This document shows, one piece after another, positions 53,329-61,760 of a DNA stretch of 64,000 bases. The notes under the pieces are model-generated. The model did no database searches and was not told the origin of the DNA. It saw nothing but the letters and a program-made list of their open reading frames with translations. Positions within the stretch are counted from its first letter, which is position 1. Each line of letters opens with the position of its first letter. Location: the NCBI GenBank assembly GCA_027627705.1, contig CP091242.1, positions 815,764-879,763 of the forward strand. Direction: 5' to 3'. The DNA comes from Hyphomonadaceae bacterium BL14 (GTDB lineage: Bacteria; Pseudomonadota; Alphaproteobacteria; Caulobacterales; Maricaulaceae). The position numbers and the translations under genes are program-made.

Positions 53329-53387
53329 CCTTGCCGCATCCCATGGGCAGGTCTAGACCGGCAGGCCATCTGCGAGCGGAGCATGTC

Positions 53388-54236
53388 ATGAGCGAGCGCA
53401 TTCGCACGTCAGTCGACCTCGAAGGCGAGAACATTCACTGGGACCCGCGCGACGGGCTGTCCTACAGCAAGTATCTCGGTATTGACGCCCTTCTGGCGGC
53501 CCAGACACCACTGACCGATGAACATGACGAGATGCTGTTCATCATCATCCACCAGGCCAGCGAGCTGTGGCTGAAGCTGTGCCTGCACGAGCTGAATGGC
53601 GCCATCGCCCATGTCCAGCGCGACGAGGTGGGCCCGGCGCTGAAAATGCTGGCGCGCTTCGCCCGCATCCAGGAGCAGCTGTCCCAGTCCTGGGCCGTTC
53701 TGGCGACGATGACGCCATCGGATTATCTGCGCTTTCGTGACAAGCTCGGGCACTCTTCAGGCTTTCAGAGCTGGCAGTACCGTTGCATGGAATACCGCCT
53801 TGGCAACAAGAACCCGGCCATGGCGCGCGTGTTCGCCAATGAACCCGACGCCCAGGCCCGGGTGATGACGGCGCTCAATGCGCCCAGCCTCTATGATGAA
53901 ACCCTGGCCATGGCGGCACGCCGCGGCCTGCCGGTGCCTGCCGCGGTGCTGGAGCGGGATTTTGCGAGGGCCTATGAGCCTTCACCTGGTGTCGAGGCGG
54001 TCTGGCGTACAGTCTATCACGACACTGCGCGCTGGTGGGAACTCTACGAATTTGCCGAAAAGCTGGTCGACGTCGAACAGAAGTTCGCGCAATGGCGCTT
54101 CAATCACATGAAAACCGTTGAACGCATTATCGGTTTTCGCCGTGGCACGGGGGGTAGCTCGGGCGTGTCCTATCTGGTTAAAGCCCTTGATTTGCGCGTC
54201 TTCCCCGAACTGTGGACCGTGCGCACCGCGCTCTGA
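53388..54236 (+). CDS. kynA: Tryptophan 2,3-dioxygenase
   Basis: A 282-residue heme enzyme opening the indole ring of tryptophan to N-formylkynurenine. Signatures: LSYSKYLGIDALLAAQ, HDEMLFIIIHQASELWLKL, FRDKLGHSSGFQSWQYRCME, the heme-ligand His in FNHMKTVERIIGFRRGTGG, and SSGVSYLVKALDLRVFPELW. No kynureninase or formamidase gene is seen nearby. The ATG at 53388 is where homology starts. Bacterial enzymes are ~260-300 residues, so it is full-length. Confidence 0.95.
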   Translation: MSERIRTSVDLEGENIHWDPRDGLSYSKYLGIDALLAAQTPLTDEHDEMLFIIIHQASELWLKLCLHELNGAIAHVQRDEVGPALKMLARFARIQEQLSQSWAVLATMTPSDYLRFRDKLGHSSGFQSWQYRCMEYRLGNKNPAMARVFANEPDAQARVMTALNAPSLYDETLAMAARRGLPVPAAVLERDFARAYEPSPGVEAVWRTVYHDTARWWELYEFAEKLVDVEQKFAQWRFNHMKTVERIIGFRRGTGGSSGVSYLVKALDLRVFPELWTVRTAL

Positions 54237-54253
54237 CACGACAAGGAAACTCC

Positions 54254-55636
54254 ATGCATTTCGGCGTGTTCGACCTGTTCAAGATCGGTGTGGGTCCGTC
54301 AAGCTCCCACACCGTGGGGCCGATGAAGGCAGCGCGCAGCTTTCTAGAGCGCATTGAGGCCGAGCACGGGCTGGAGGCGGTGACACGCATTCAGGCCGAA
54401 GCCTATGGATCACTGGCGCTCACCGGTTCGGGCCACGCCACGGACCGCGCGATCCTGTGGGGTCTGGAAGGAGTGCGGCCTGAGGAGGCGGACCCCGACG
54501 CCCTGCCTGCCATCATCGAGCGCATACTTGAGGCAAATGAGCTGCGTCTGCTGGGCGGGCATACAATCGCGTTTGATCGTCAGCGCGATTTGCTGATGAA
54601 AGGCGAAGTCCGCCTTCCCTTCCATTCAAATGCCATGAAATTCATTGCCTTCAATCAAGAATGCGATGTGGTGCGCGAGGAAATCTGGTATTCAATCGGC
54701 GGCGGTTTCGTTATCGATGAAGCCGAGGCCGGACGCAATTCCGCCGCCGAGGCTCATACCGGCGAGCCCTATCCTTTCGACAATTGCGACCAGCTGCTGG
54801 CGATCTGTGACCGCGAGGGCCTGTCCATTCCCGACGTCATGATGGCCAATGAAACCGCCTTCCGGCCCGAGGCCGACGTGCGAGCCCATATCGCCGGGAT
54901 CGCCGCGGCCATGGAGGCCTGTATCGAGCGCGGCACGCGCATCGACGGCGAACTGCCCGGCGGCCTGCGGGTGCAGCGCCGCGCACCGGGCATGCGGCGC
55001 AAGCTGATGGCGGCAGCGGCCCGCGCCGAGACCGACCCGCTGGCGTCCATGGAATGGGTGAATCTGTGGGCCATGGCGGTCAATGAAGAGAACGCCGCCG
55101 GCGGCAAGGTGGTCACCGCGCCGACCAATGGCGCGGCAGGGATCATTCCGGCGGTCGCGCGCTACTACGACCGGCATCACCGGCGCAGCGAAGATCACAA
55201 CGCCATGGCGCGCTTCTTCCTCACCGCCGCCGCCATCGGCGCGCTGTACAAGAAGAACGCGTCCATTTCCGGTGCAGAGGCGGGCTGCCAGGGCGAGGTG
55301 GGGGTGGCCTGCTCAATGGCCGCCGGCGGGCTGGCCGCGGCGCTGGGTGGGTCAAATCGCCAGATCGAGAACGCCGCCGAGATCGCCATGGAGCATAATC
55401 TGGGTCTGACGTGCGATCCGGTGGGCGGGTTGGTGCAGATCCCGTGCATCGAGCGCAATGCCATCGGCGCGATCAAGGCGATCAACGCCGCGCGCCTGGC
55501 CCTGATCGGCGATGGCGCCTACAAGGTCAGCCTTGATCAGGTGATCGAGACCATGCGCCAGACCGCGCTAGACATGTCTGACAAGTACAAGGAAACCTCC
55601 ACCGGCGGCCTGGCCGTCAATGTGCCGGTGTGCTGA
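54254..55636 (+). CDS. sdaA: L-serine ammonia-lyase, single-chain
   Basis: A 460-residue 4Fe-4S enzyme deaminating L-serine to pyruvate. The beta domain begins FDLFKIGVGPSSSHTVGPMK. The alpha domain carries NGAAGIIPAVARYYDRHH. Iron-sulfur Cys ligands are in SGAEAGCQGEVGVACSMA and GLTCDPVGGLVQIPCIERN. Both domains are fused as in E. coli SdaA. AAGGAAA upstream of 54254 decides the start. The stop region overlaps the convergent membrane-protein gene by 20 nt. Confidence 0.94.
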   Translation: MHFGVFDLFKIGVGPSSSHTVGPMKAARSFLERIEAEHGLEAVTRIQAEAYGSLALTGSGHATDRAILWGLEGVRPEEADPDALPAIIERILEANELRLLGGHTIAFDRQRDLLMKGEVRLPFHSNAMKFIAFNQECDVVREEIWYSIGGGFVIDEAEAGRNSAAEAHTGEPYPFDNCDQLLAICDREGLSIPDVMMANETAFRPEADVRAHIAGIAAAMEACIERGTRIDGELPGGLRVQRRAPGMRRKLMAAAARAETDPLASMEWVNLWAMAVNEENAAGGKVVTAPTNGAAGIIPAVARYYDRHHRRSEDHNAMARFFLTAAAIGALYKKNASISGAEAGCQGEVGVACSMAAGGLAAALGGSNRQIENAAEIAMEHNLGLTCDPVGGLVQIPCIERNAIGAIKAINAARLALIGDGAYKVSLDQVIETMRQTALDMSDKYKETSTGGLAVNVPVC

Positions 55637-56489
55637 GAGGTTCGGGACCGGACCCACGCTCGGACACAGGGCCAAGATTAGCCGTCACGAGCGCCGATTC
55701 CATGTACGCGCCGCGGAAAATGTGCGTACTCAACGCGCTGAGGATCAGATACGCGCCTGCGCCGGCCCATGAGGATGGTATGTCTCCGGCGGAACCGGCG
55801 AACAGAGCAATTGACTGAACCGGCACGCCACGTGTCAGGTCGAACAGGACCCAGACCGCCGTATTGACGGCGGTGAGGACAAAGAGTGCCCACGCAAACC
55901 CCCACAAATGCCGTTGCACGCCTGAAAATCCGGCGAAGACCGACATGCGCCCCTGCACGATTGTGAGGGAGACCCCGCAAATAAACCGGTACGCGATGAA
56001 GGCCACGATCAGACCTATCGGCGCCACGATCAGCCCGACGACCGGGGGCGGCGCGCCCGCGCCCTGCGACAATAACAGCCAGAACGGCCCCAGCACGGCG
56101 AAGGTGCAGATCAGCAGCACACCAATCAGAATCAAGGCCACCACCGAGGCGCCGAACACGAGCCCCTCCTCATGCCACAGCCGCCAGGGCAGTCCGGCGC
56201 GGGCCGGCTTGCCAGCCAGAAATCTCTGCCAAGCCGTCTCCCACATCAAATACATCAGGAGCATGGCGACGACCGCACACGCGGCCAGCGGCCCCTCCTG
56301 CCAGCCTGGCGGCTTGGTCGCCATGAAGGCGGGCCAGGCGAACAGGAAAAAGCCCAGGATCAACCCGATCGCGACGGCGTCCATGGCGAACAGCCGCGCC
56401 GCCTCGGACGGGCGGTCCGCGACCGTGCGCACGAACCGGGTCAGCGCACCGGCGGCCGAGAAACGGTGGGTCGTGTAAAGGTCAGTCAT
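55617..56489 (-). CDS. Polytopic membrane protein A of unknown function
   Basis: A 290-residue protein with about six hydrophobic helices (e.g. FAMDAVAIGLILGFFLFAWP, VVALILIGVLLICTFAVLG). Near residue ~175 it has YRFICGVSLTIVQGRMSVF, then a Trp-rich stretch (HLWGFAWALF). The same spacing recurs in proteins B and C upstream and recalls the R-L-x-x-A-x-P...S-W signature of GPDPase-membrane-domain/YciC-like proteins, a guess by eye. It is the last gene of a four-gene minus-strand run that includes a CPBP protease. Confidence 0.6.
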   Translation of the reverse strand: MTDLYTTHRFSAAGALTRFVRTVADRPSEAARLFAMDAVAIGLILGFFLFAWPAFMATKPPGWQEGPLAACAVVAMLLMYLMWETAWQRFLAGKPARAGLPWRLWHEEGLVFGASVVALILIGVLLICTFAVLGPFWLLLSQGAGAPPPVVGLIVAPIGLIVAFIAYRFICGVSLTIVQGRMSVFAGFSGVQRHLWGFAWALFVLTAVNTAVWVLFDLTRGVPVQSIALFAGSAGDIPSSWAGAGAYLILSALSTHIFRGAYMESALVTANLGPVSERGSGPEPLSTPAH

Positions 56490-56537
56490 CGCCGCTCCGT
56501 CTGTCAGGGGCGATCGTGCATCAGCGATACGCCTGCA

Positions 56538-57512
56538 TCAATCCGGAGATTGCGTCTCTTGTACGCTTGTTGTGTCATGGCGACGCATCGCAAACACGCC
56601 TAGCGCGACCACCAGAACTGCCATCGCGGCCATCTGGCCGAAGACCTGGGGCGGCAGACCGGTCCCCTCGCCGCCCGTACCGGTGGCGGAGGTCAGGACG
56701 CGGGACAGGATCTCGCCTGCGTCAAGGTCCGGGCTTACGGCGTAAAGCGCGATGGCCGGCACCGCCACCGCGAGGGCATTGAACATGCCATGCGCACCGC
56801 ACGCCTCGATGATCGAACCGCGCCACAGGCAGAGCATGGCGAAGACCAGCCCGGTCAGCCCCAGCGTGACCAGAGCCGAAATGCCGAACACCAGCCCGGA
56901 CACCAAAACATGGGCGTGCAGGAGCATGAAAGCGGTGCTGGTGACAATCACGCCTGTGCGCAGGCCCCAGCGCGCGACCAGAGCACTCATAAGCCAGCCA
57001 CGAAACACCAGCTCCTCGACTGCGCCCTGGATAAGAAAGCCGAGCGCGACCAGTCCCAACAGGCCTGCGAACGCCAGCGGGACCGACCGTGTATCCGCTG
57101 CCGCCACCAGTGCGGGACCGTCAGCCGGTGCCATCACAGCCATTGCTGCCAGCCCGCCAAGGCTGGTGAGTGTCAGCATGAGGATGCCGACCAGCAGGCC
57201 AACCGCGAAGCGGCCGCCAGCGCCCCGCCAGCTGAGGCCGAGGCTAGACGCCCCACGGCGCTCCACAAGGCCGGCCCACAACGCTGTCAGCACAGCCCAC
57301 AGCACGAACTGGCCGAGCAGCAGCGGCAGCAGGTCAACGACAGAGGGCTGTGTCCCGCCTGCCTGCAGCGTCAGGATGACGGTTCCGATGATCACCGGCA
57401 GGCTGGACAGGACATAAGCCACCACCAAAACGCCGATCGAGGCCAGACCCGGCAGGCTGCGCGCACCCTCGGGCCAGGGCGCGTAAAGGGCAGCGCGGAT
57501 CAAGAGGCCCAC
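56538..57512 (-). CDS. CPBP-family intramembrane metalloprotease
   Basis: A protein of about 324 residues with ~8 helices. The CPBP/Abi motifs are clear: GAVEELVFRGWLMSAL (EExxxR), TAFMLLHAHVL (FxxxH) and ACGAHGMFNALAVA (HxxxN/B). These intramembrane glutamic proteases process lipidated or bacteriocin-like substrates; the bacterial CPBP substrate here is unknown. The start is uncertain: GTG at 57512 avoids overlap with the upstream gene; earlier in-frame ATGs (57614, 57677) would overlap it. It lies between membrane proteins B and A. Confidence 0.82.
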   Translation of the reverse strand: MGLLIRAALYAPWPEGARSLPGLASIGVLVVAYVLSSLPVIIGTVILTLQAGGTQPSVVDLLPLLLGQFVLWAVLTALWAGLVERRGASSLGLSWRGAGGRFAVGLLVGILMLTLTSLGGLAAMAVMAPADGPALVAAADTRSVPLAFAGLLGLVALGFLIQGAVEELVFRGWLMSALVARWGLRTGVIVTSTAFMLLHAHVLVSGLVFGISALVTLGLTGLVFAMLCLWRGSIIEACGAHGMFNALAVAVPAIALYAVSPDLDAGEILSRVLTSATGTGGEGTGLPPQVFGQMAAMAVLVVALGVFAMRRHDTTSVQETQSPD

Positions 57513-57534
57513 CCGGAACGGAGCACGGCCACCA

Positions 57535-58536
57535 TCATCCGGCGGACGGCTCGGGTGCCGGGTCCGGCGCAGCAGCCGGCGTATCGGCCGCCACCGCCTC
57601 TGCCACCGCGCCATGGCGGCGCGCGACATAGGCCCCGACACCGTGCCACAGGCCCTCAAACGCGATCTGGAACGCAAACTGGGTCACAACAATGATTGCC
57701 ACCAGCACCATCCCCATCGGCGATGTCAGCGTCTCGCCCAGGATTGCGAACACTTCGGATGCATCCGGTTCGCCCGCCCCGTCCATCGCCATAAACGCCG
57801 CCACCAGATCCGAGGCGGCGAACAGAAGCGCGACCTGCTGGATCATCGACACGACAATGGCCCCGGCGATCCAGACACCGACCAGGACGAGGTAAGACAA
57901 GAACATCATTCCGGCGACGCCTTTGGACGCGGCCACCGCGCCGAACAGCCGGAAGCGGCGGTCATGAACTGACATCGCCGGTGCCGCTGCAAACCGCAGG
58001 CAGATTATGATCAGCACCACGACGGCGATCAGGACGGCAATCGTGCCGGCCAGCGCCCCGACCGCAATGCCGCCAGCACCATCCATGGCTCCGATCAGGA
58101 CGGCACCGCCCAGGAAGGCGATGGAGAGAACCAGGTAAACGGCAAACCAGAACGCGATGAAGACGAAATTCACACCGAACAGGCGCAGTTCATCAAGGCC
58201 CAGACGGAAGGGAATGACGGGGCGCATTTCATCACGCGTCAGAAGCCGCAGCCATGCGCCTTGCGAGGCCAGCGACAGCAACAGCGCGCCCAGACCCAGA
58301 AGCATGAACCAGCCGGACGATTGCAGCAATGTCTGAAGGACAAGGGCCTCATCATTCATGTCGGTCTCGGCCGCGAGTGTCAGCAGCGGCCAGAAAGCGG
58401 CGAAAAACCCCGCCATCAGCGCACAGATCAGCACCATCTGCAGGAAGCCGATCCAGAGCGCGGCCATGGGGCGGCGGGCGACCACCTGGAAAAACTGGAA
58501 GGTCGCGGCCAGAAAGTCATACGGCGGTTTGGTCAT
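57535..58536 (-). CDS. Polytopic membrane protein B of unknown function
   Basis: A 333-residue protein with six helices (e.g. MAALWIGFLQMVLICALMAG). Residues ~85-120 (AWLRLLTRDEMRPVIPFRLG, DELRLFG) parallel protein A (AWQRFLAGKPARAG, LPWRLWHEEG), and LRFAAAPAMSVHDRRFRLFG parallels its YRF segment, so A and B are probably paralogues. The C-terminal ~35 residues are Ala/Pro-rich and cytoplasmic or disordered. GGGGGGAC precedes the ATG at 58536. Function unknown. Confidence 0.6.
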   Translation of the reverse strand: MTKPPYDFLAATFQFFQVVARRPMAALWIGFLQMVLICALMAGFFAAFWPLLTLAAETDMNDEALVLQTLLQSSGWFMLLGLGALLLSLASQGAWLRLLTRDEMRPVIPFRLGLDELRLFGVNFVFIAFWFAVYLVLSIAFLGGAVLIGAMDGAGGIAVGALAGTIAVLIAVVVLIIICLRFAAAPAMSVHDRRFRLFGAVAASKGVAGMMFLSYLVLVGVWIAGAIVVSMIQQVALLFAASDLVAAFMAMDGAGEPDASEVFAILGETLTSPMGMVLVAIIVVTQFAFQIAFEGLWHGVGAYVARRHGAVAEAVAADTPAAAPDPAPEPSAG

Positions 58537-58611
58537 GATAGTCCCCCCGGGATCAGTTGAAACGCTCCGGAGGGGAAATCTATCGCCCTGAACGCGACGC
58601 GTCTCGCCCAA

Positions 58612-59457
58612 TCAGGCTGTGGCTGTCGTATCTGAGGGAAATTTAATGTAAAGCGCCCCCAGAGCCACAGCGCCCGGTGCGATCACCAGCGCCAGCTTGA
58701 GGGCGCCATGGATCGCACCCAGCAGCGTCACGGCGGCCAGCGAGCCCGCTCCGGCACCGAGATGGGCGGCCCCCGGCCAGACCCCGAACAGCGCCTGCGC
58801 CGTAAGATTGAAAGCGATCAGGATCGCCACGCCCGGTGCAGCAGCGGCCAGCAGAGTCAGGCTGATCTCGATCCAGCGTTTTGACGAGACCGGCCAGATC
58901 GACAGGACCCGTACCCGCCCGCTGTGCAGCGTGGCAGGCAGGCTGACGGCAAGGCGCGCGACAAGCCAGAGCGAAAACCCGACAAAGGCGATGAGCAGGA
59001 ACCCGGCCACAATCCATTCGCCAATCCCGAACAGGGCGTAGATATCCACCATCCCGGCGGGTGGCTCCGCAGCGACATCCACATTGATGACCGCCAACGC
59101 TGTGAGCATGAACATCAGGGCGAGACCCGCCGTGCCCAGCACGGTGAACAGCAGCACCCAGATCAGCGCCATCACGCCCAGTACGCGCCGCTCGTCATCG
59201 CCAACGGCCAGGCGTCCCGCCTGTTCGAGACCGATGCGGCCGAAGGCAGCAAGCGCCGGGACAGTGGCAACGAAGCCGATCACCATAGCGCCAAGCCACT
59301 GCCACAGCGGTGCCTCGCCTGCCGCCAGCCTGAAGGCGGTCAGGGACTCCAGCGCGTAGGCGAGCGCGTAGATCGCTGCAGCCACAAGCGCGATGCGGCC
59401 ATGGCGCAGGACGCTGACGATTCCGGTGCGGGCGGAGGGGAGATCAATGAGGTTCAT
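58612..59457 (-). CDS. Polytopic membrane protein C of unknown function
   Basis: A 281-residue protein with six or seven helices (ALVAAAIYALAYALESLTAF, GVMALIWVLLFTVLGTAGLA). Near ~180 it has VARLAVSLPATLHSGRVRVL, then SSKRWIEIS, the clearest version of the R-L-x-x-x-x-P...G...S...W pattern also seen in proteins A and B. It is the first gene of the four-gene run, 75 bp ahead of protein B. Membrane topology is clear; role unknown. Confidence 0.6.
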   Translation of the reverse strand: MNLIDLPSARTGIVSVLRHGRIALVAAAIYALAYALESLTAFRLAAGEAPLWQWLGAMVIGFVATVPALAAFGRIGLEQAGRLAVGDDERRVLGVMALIWVLLFTVLGTAGLALMFMLTALAVINVDVAAEPPAGMVDIYALFGIGEWIVAGFLLIAFVGFSLWLVARLAVSLPATLHSGRVRVLSIWPVSSKRWIEISLTLLAAAAPGVAILIAFNLTAQALFGVWPGAAHLGAGAGSLAAVTLLGAIHGALKLALVIAPGAVALGALYIKFPSDTTATA

Positions 59458-59505
59458 GGCGCGGGACGTAGACCGAAACCGCGGCCGGGCCAAGCGGGTG
59501 CGCGC

Positions 59506-59766
59506 TCAGGGCGCAGGTGCGCGCCCGATACAGTTCGCCTCCGGCCAGCGCGCCGCGCCATCAGCCGGGTAGCGGGGCTCGTTCAAGACAGTGCGCACCA
59601 CCCGCCAGCGGGACCACTGGAAGCGGTCTGCGGTCGCGGTGTTCCGCTTGCGCCAAGGGGCCGGTTGCGCGCACGCTCCGCCCGGCTTGGGTCCGCCTGC
59701 GCCACGACCCAGAGGCTGTGCCGCCCACAGACAGACACCGGCATCCCGCTGCAACGCCCCCCACAC
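59506..59766 (-). CDS. Possible small protein, doubtful
   Basis: A frame of ~86 residues opening with GTG at 59766 (or 59829, overlapping trmFO). The last 40 residues ([18 protein letters not shown], then [10 protein letters not shown]) look protein-like, with a Trp/Pro/Cys pattern, and the codon use is GC3-rich like the neighbours. There is no ribosome site, no recognised family and no signal peptide. It would fill most of an otherwise 365-bp non-coding gap between membrane protein C and trmFO. Confidence 0.25.
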   Translation of the reverse strand: MWGALQRDAGVCLWAAQPLGRGAGGPKPGGACAQPAPWRKRNTATADRFQWSRWRVVRTVLNEPRYPADGAARWPEANCIGRAPAP

Positions 59767-59822
59767 GCCGGGCGCAGGCCGGGGCTTTAAGCCGGTCGCC
59801 CCGGCGCGTATATCTCGGCCCC

Positions 59823-61223
59823 ATGACACACCCGATACACATTATTGGCGGCGGCATGGCCGGATCGGAAGCGGCGTGGCAGGCGGCTGAGGCCGGTGCG
59901 CGCGTCGTGCTGCACGAGATGCGCCCGGTGCGCACCACCGAAGCCCATCAGACCGATGGCCTGGCCGAGCTGGTCTGCTCCAACTCGTTCCGCTCCGATG
60001 ACCATGAGACCAACGCGGTCGGGCTTCTGCATGAGGAAATGCGGCGCGCCGGCTCGCTGATCATGGCCAAGGCGGAGATCGCCCGCGTGCCCGCAGGCGG
60101 CGCGCTGGCGGTGGACCGGGATGTGTTCAGCAAGGCCGTGACGGGTACGCTGGAGGCCCATCCGCGCGTCGAGATTGTCCGCGAGGAAGTCGCGAGCCTG
60201 CCGCCCGAAGACTGGGACAGCGTGATCATCGCCACCGGCCCCCTCACCTCGCCCGCACTGGCCGAAGCGGTGCACGGACTGACGGGCGAAGGCGAGCTCG
60301 CTTTCTTCGACGCCATCGCGCCCATTATCCACGCCGACAGCATCGATATGGGCGTGGCCTGGAAGCAGTCGCGCTATGACAAGGGCGACACGGAGGAGGA
60401 CAAGGCCGCCTATATCAACTGCCCGATGGACCGCGACCAGTACGAGGCCTTCATCGATGCGCTGATCGCCGCGCCCAAGACCGAGTTCAAGGACTGGGAG
60501 AAGGACACGCCCTATTTCGACGGCTGCCTGCCGGTGGAGGTGATGGCCGAGCGCGGGCGCGAGACCCTGCGCCATGGTCCCATGAAGCCGCGTGGCCTGA
60601 CAAACGCTCACAACCCGGATGAAAAACCCTACGCCGTCGTGCAGCTGCGCCAGGACAATGCGCTGGGCACGCTGTTCAACATGGTCGGCTTCCAGACCAA
60701 GATGAAATACGGCGCGCAAGCCGATGTATTTCGTATGATTCCGGGGCTGGAGAACGCGAGCTTCGCGCGCCTGGGCGGCATTCACCGCAACACCTTCCTC
60801 AATTCGCCGCGCCTGCTCGACGGCCTCATGCGCCTCAAGGCGCGCCCCAGCTTGCGCTTCGCCGGTCAGATCACCGGGGTGGAGGGCTATGTAGAGAGCG
60901 CGGCCATGGGATTGCTGGCCGGGCGTTTTGCCGCCGCCGAGCGGCTTGGACTGGCTTTGACGCCCCCGCCGCCCACCACAGCGCTGGGCGCACTGCTCAC
61001 CCACATCACCACCGGCCATGTGCCGGGCAAGAAGGGCGCGTTCCAGCCCATGAATGTGAATTTCGGCCTGTTCCCGGACATGGAAGGCCCCAGCCGCGGT
61101 CCCAACGGCGAACGGCTGCGCGGCGCGGCCAAGGCGCAAGCCAAGAAACGGCTGATGAGCGCACGCGCCCTGGCCGATCATGAGGCGTGGCTGACGGGCG
61201 CGATTGCAGCGGCAGCAGAGTAG
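59823..61223 (+). CDS. trmFO: tRNA (m5U54) methyltransferase, folate/FAD-dependent
   Basis: A 466-residue flavoenzyme that methylates U54 of tRNA using methylenetetrahydrofolate. The Rossmann FAD site is [20 protein letters not shown]. Other family blocks: [30 protein letters not shown], the conserved [20 protein letters not shown], and TNLG-like [12 protein letters not shown] near the end. The ATG at 59823 begins the conserved sequence. Use of TrmFO rather than TrmA is common in alphaproteobacteria. Confidence 0.94.
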   Translation: MTHPIHIIGGGMAGSEAAWQAAEAGARVVLHEMRPVRTTEAHQTDGLAELVCSNSFRSDDHETNAVGLLHEEMRRAGSLIMAKAEIARVPAGGALAVDRDVFSKAVTGTLEAHPRVEIVREEVASLPPEDWDSVIIATGPLTSPALAEAVHGLTGEGELAFFDAIAPIIHADSIDMGVAWKQSRYDKGDTEEDKAAYINCPMDRDQYEAFIDALIAAPKTEFKDWEKDTPYFDGCLPVEVMAERGRETLRHGPMKPRGLTNAHNPDEKPYAVVQLRQDNALGTLFNMVGFQTKMKYGAQADVFRMIPGLENASFARLGGIHRNTFLNSPRLLDGLMRLKARPSLRFAGQITGVEGYVESAAMGLLAGRFAAAERLGLALTPPPPTTALGALLTHITTGHVPGKKGAFQPMNVNFGLFPDMEGPSRGPNGERLRGAAKAQAKKRLMSARALADHEAWLTGAIAAAAE

Positions 61224-61234
61224 CAGCGCCCGGA

Positions 61235-61666
61235 TCAGACCTGGCCTGACGCCCGGTCTGGCTCGCTGGTCGCGGTGAGGGCCTCGGCCACCGCGCAGTG
61301 TGCGCGCGTGGTGTTACGGCAGGTGCGCAAGGACGCCTCCAGCTGCGCTTCTATCTCGCGCAGGTCTGCGATTTTCGCCCTTACGGTCTCCAGGTGCCGC
61401 GAGGCCAGCGCGTCAATCGCGCCGCACTCGGCCTGCCGGTCTTCCAGGAGGTTCAGGAGGTTGGACACGTCGGCCAGGGCAAAGCCCAGGCTGCGCCCAC
61501 GGCAGATGAAGCGCAGCCGCTCCTCCTCGGCCCGTGTGTAGGTGCGGTGCCCGCCCTGCGTGCGCGCGGGCGCATTGATCAGGCCCAATTGCTCATAATA
61601 GCGGATCGTCACCACCTTGCAGCCGGTGCGGCGCGCCAATTCTCCAATGGTCAGAACCTCGTGCAT
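61235..61666 (-). CDS. MerR-family heavy-metal-responsive regulator
   Basis: A 143-residue regulator: HTH TIGELARRTGCKVVTIRYYE, then GLINAPARTQGGHRTYTRAE, and a dimer helix through HLETVRAKIADLREIEAQLE. Metal-sensor cysteines are placed as in ZntR/CadR/PbrR: one in QAECGAIDAL and a pair in LRTCRNTTRAHCAVAEAL. This points to Zn, Cd or Pb rather than Cu or oxidants. It diverges from a TonB receptor gene, with a MerR-type promoter between them, so it probably activates that receptor. The ATG at 61666 fits family length. Confidence 0.88.
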   Translation of the reverse strand: MHEVLTIGELARRTGCKVVTIRYYEQLGLINAPARTQGGHRTYTRAEEERLRFICRGRSLGFALADVSNLLNLLEDRQAECGAIDALASRHLETVRAKIADLREIEAQLEASLRTCRNTTRAHCAVAEALTATSEPDRASGQV

Positions 61667-61673
61667 GACAGGC

Positions 61674-61704
61674 TTGAACCTATAGCGGCTGTAGAAATTA
61701 CGCT
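61674..61704 (+). promoter_or_regulatory. MerR-type promoter/operator with 19-bp spacer
   Basis: TTGAAC (61674-61679), a 19-bp spacer and TACGCT (61699-61704). The spacer holds the imperfect dyad CTATAG-CGG-CTGTAG, close to the CTATAGTGGCTACAG type bound by CadR/PbrR. Over-long spacers are the hallmark of MerR-activated promoters. It reads toward the TonB receptor at 61761. Confidence 0.65.
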
Positions 61705-61760
61705 GTGCCCGACTCGGCCGCTCAAGAATCCGGCCCGCGCCTGAGACGGGGATTGATCGC

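Noticed and set aside
59787..61181. 464-residue minus-strand frame opposite trmFO
   Set aside because: Antisense shadow rich in Gly/His/Arg; the plus strand has the full TrmFO signature.
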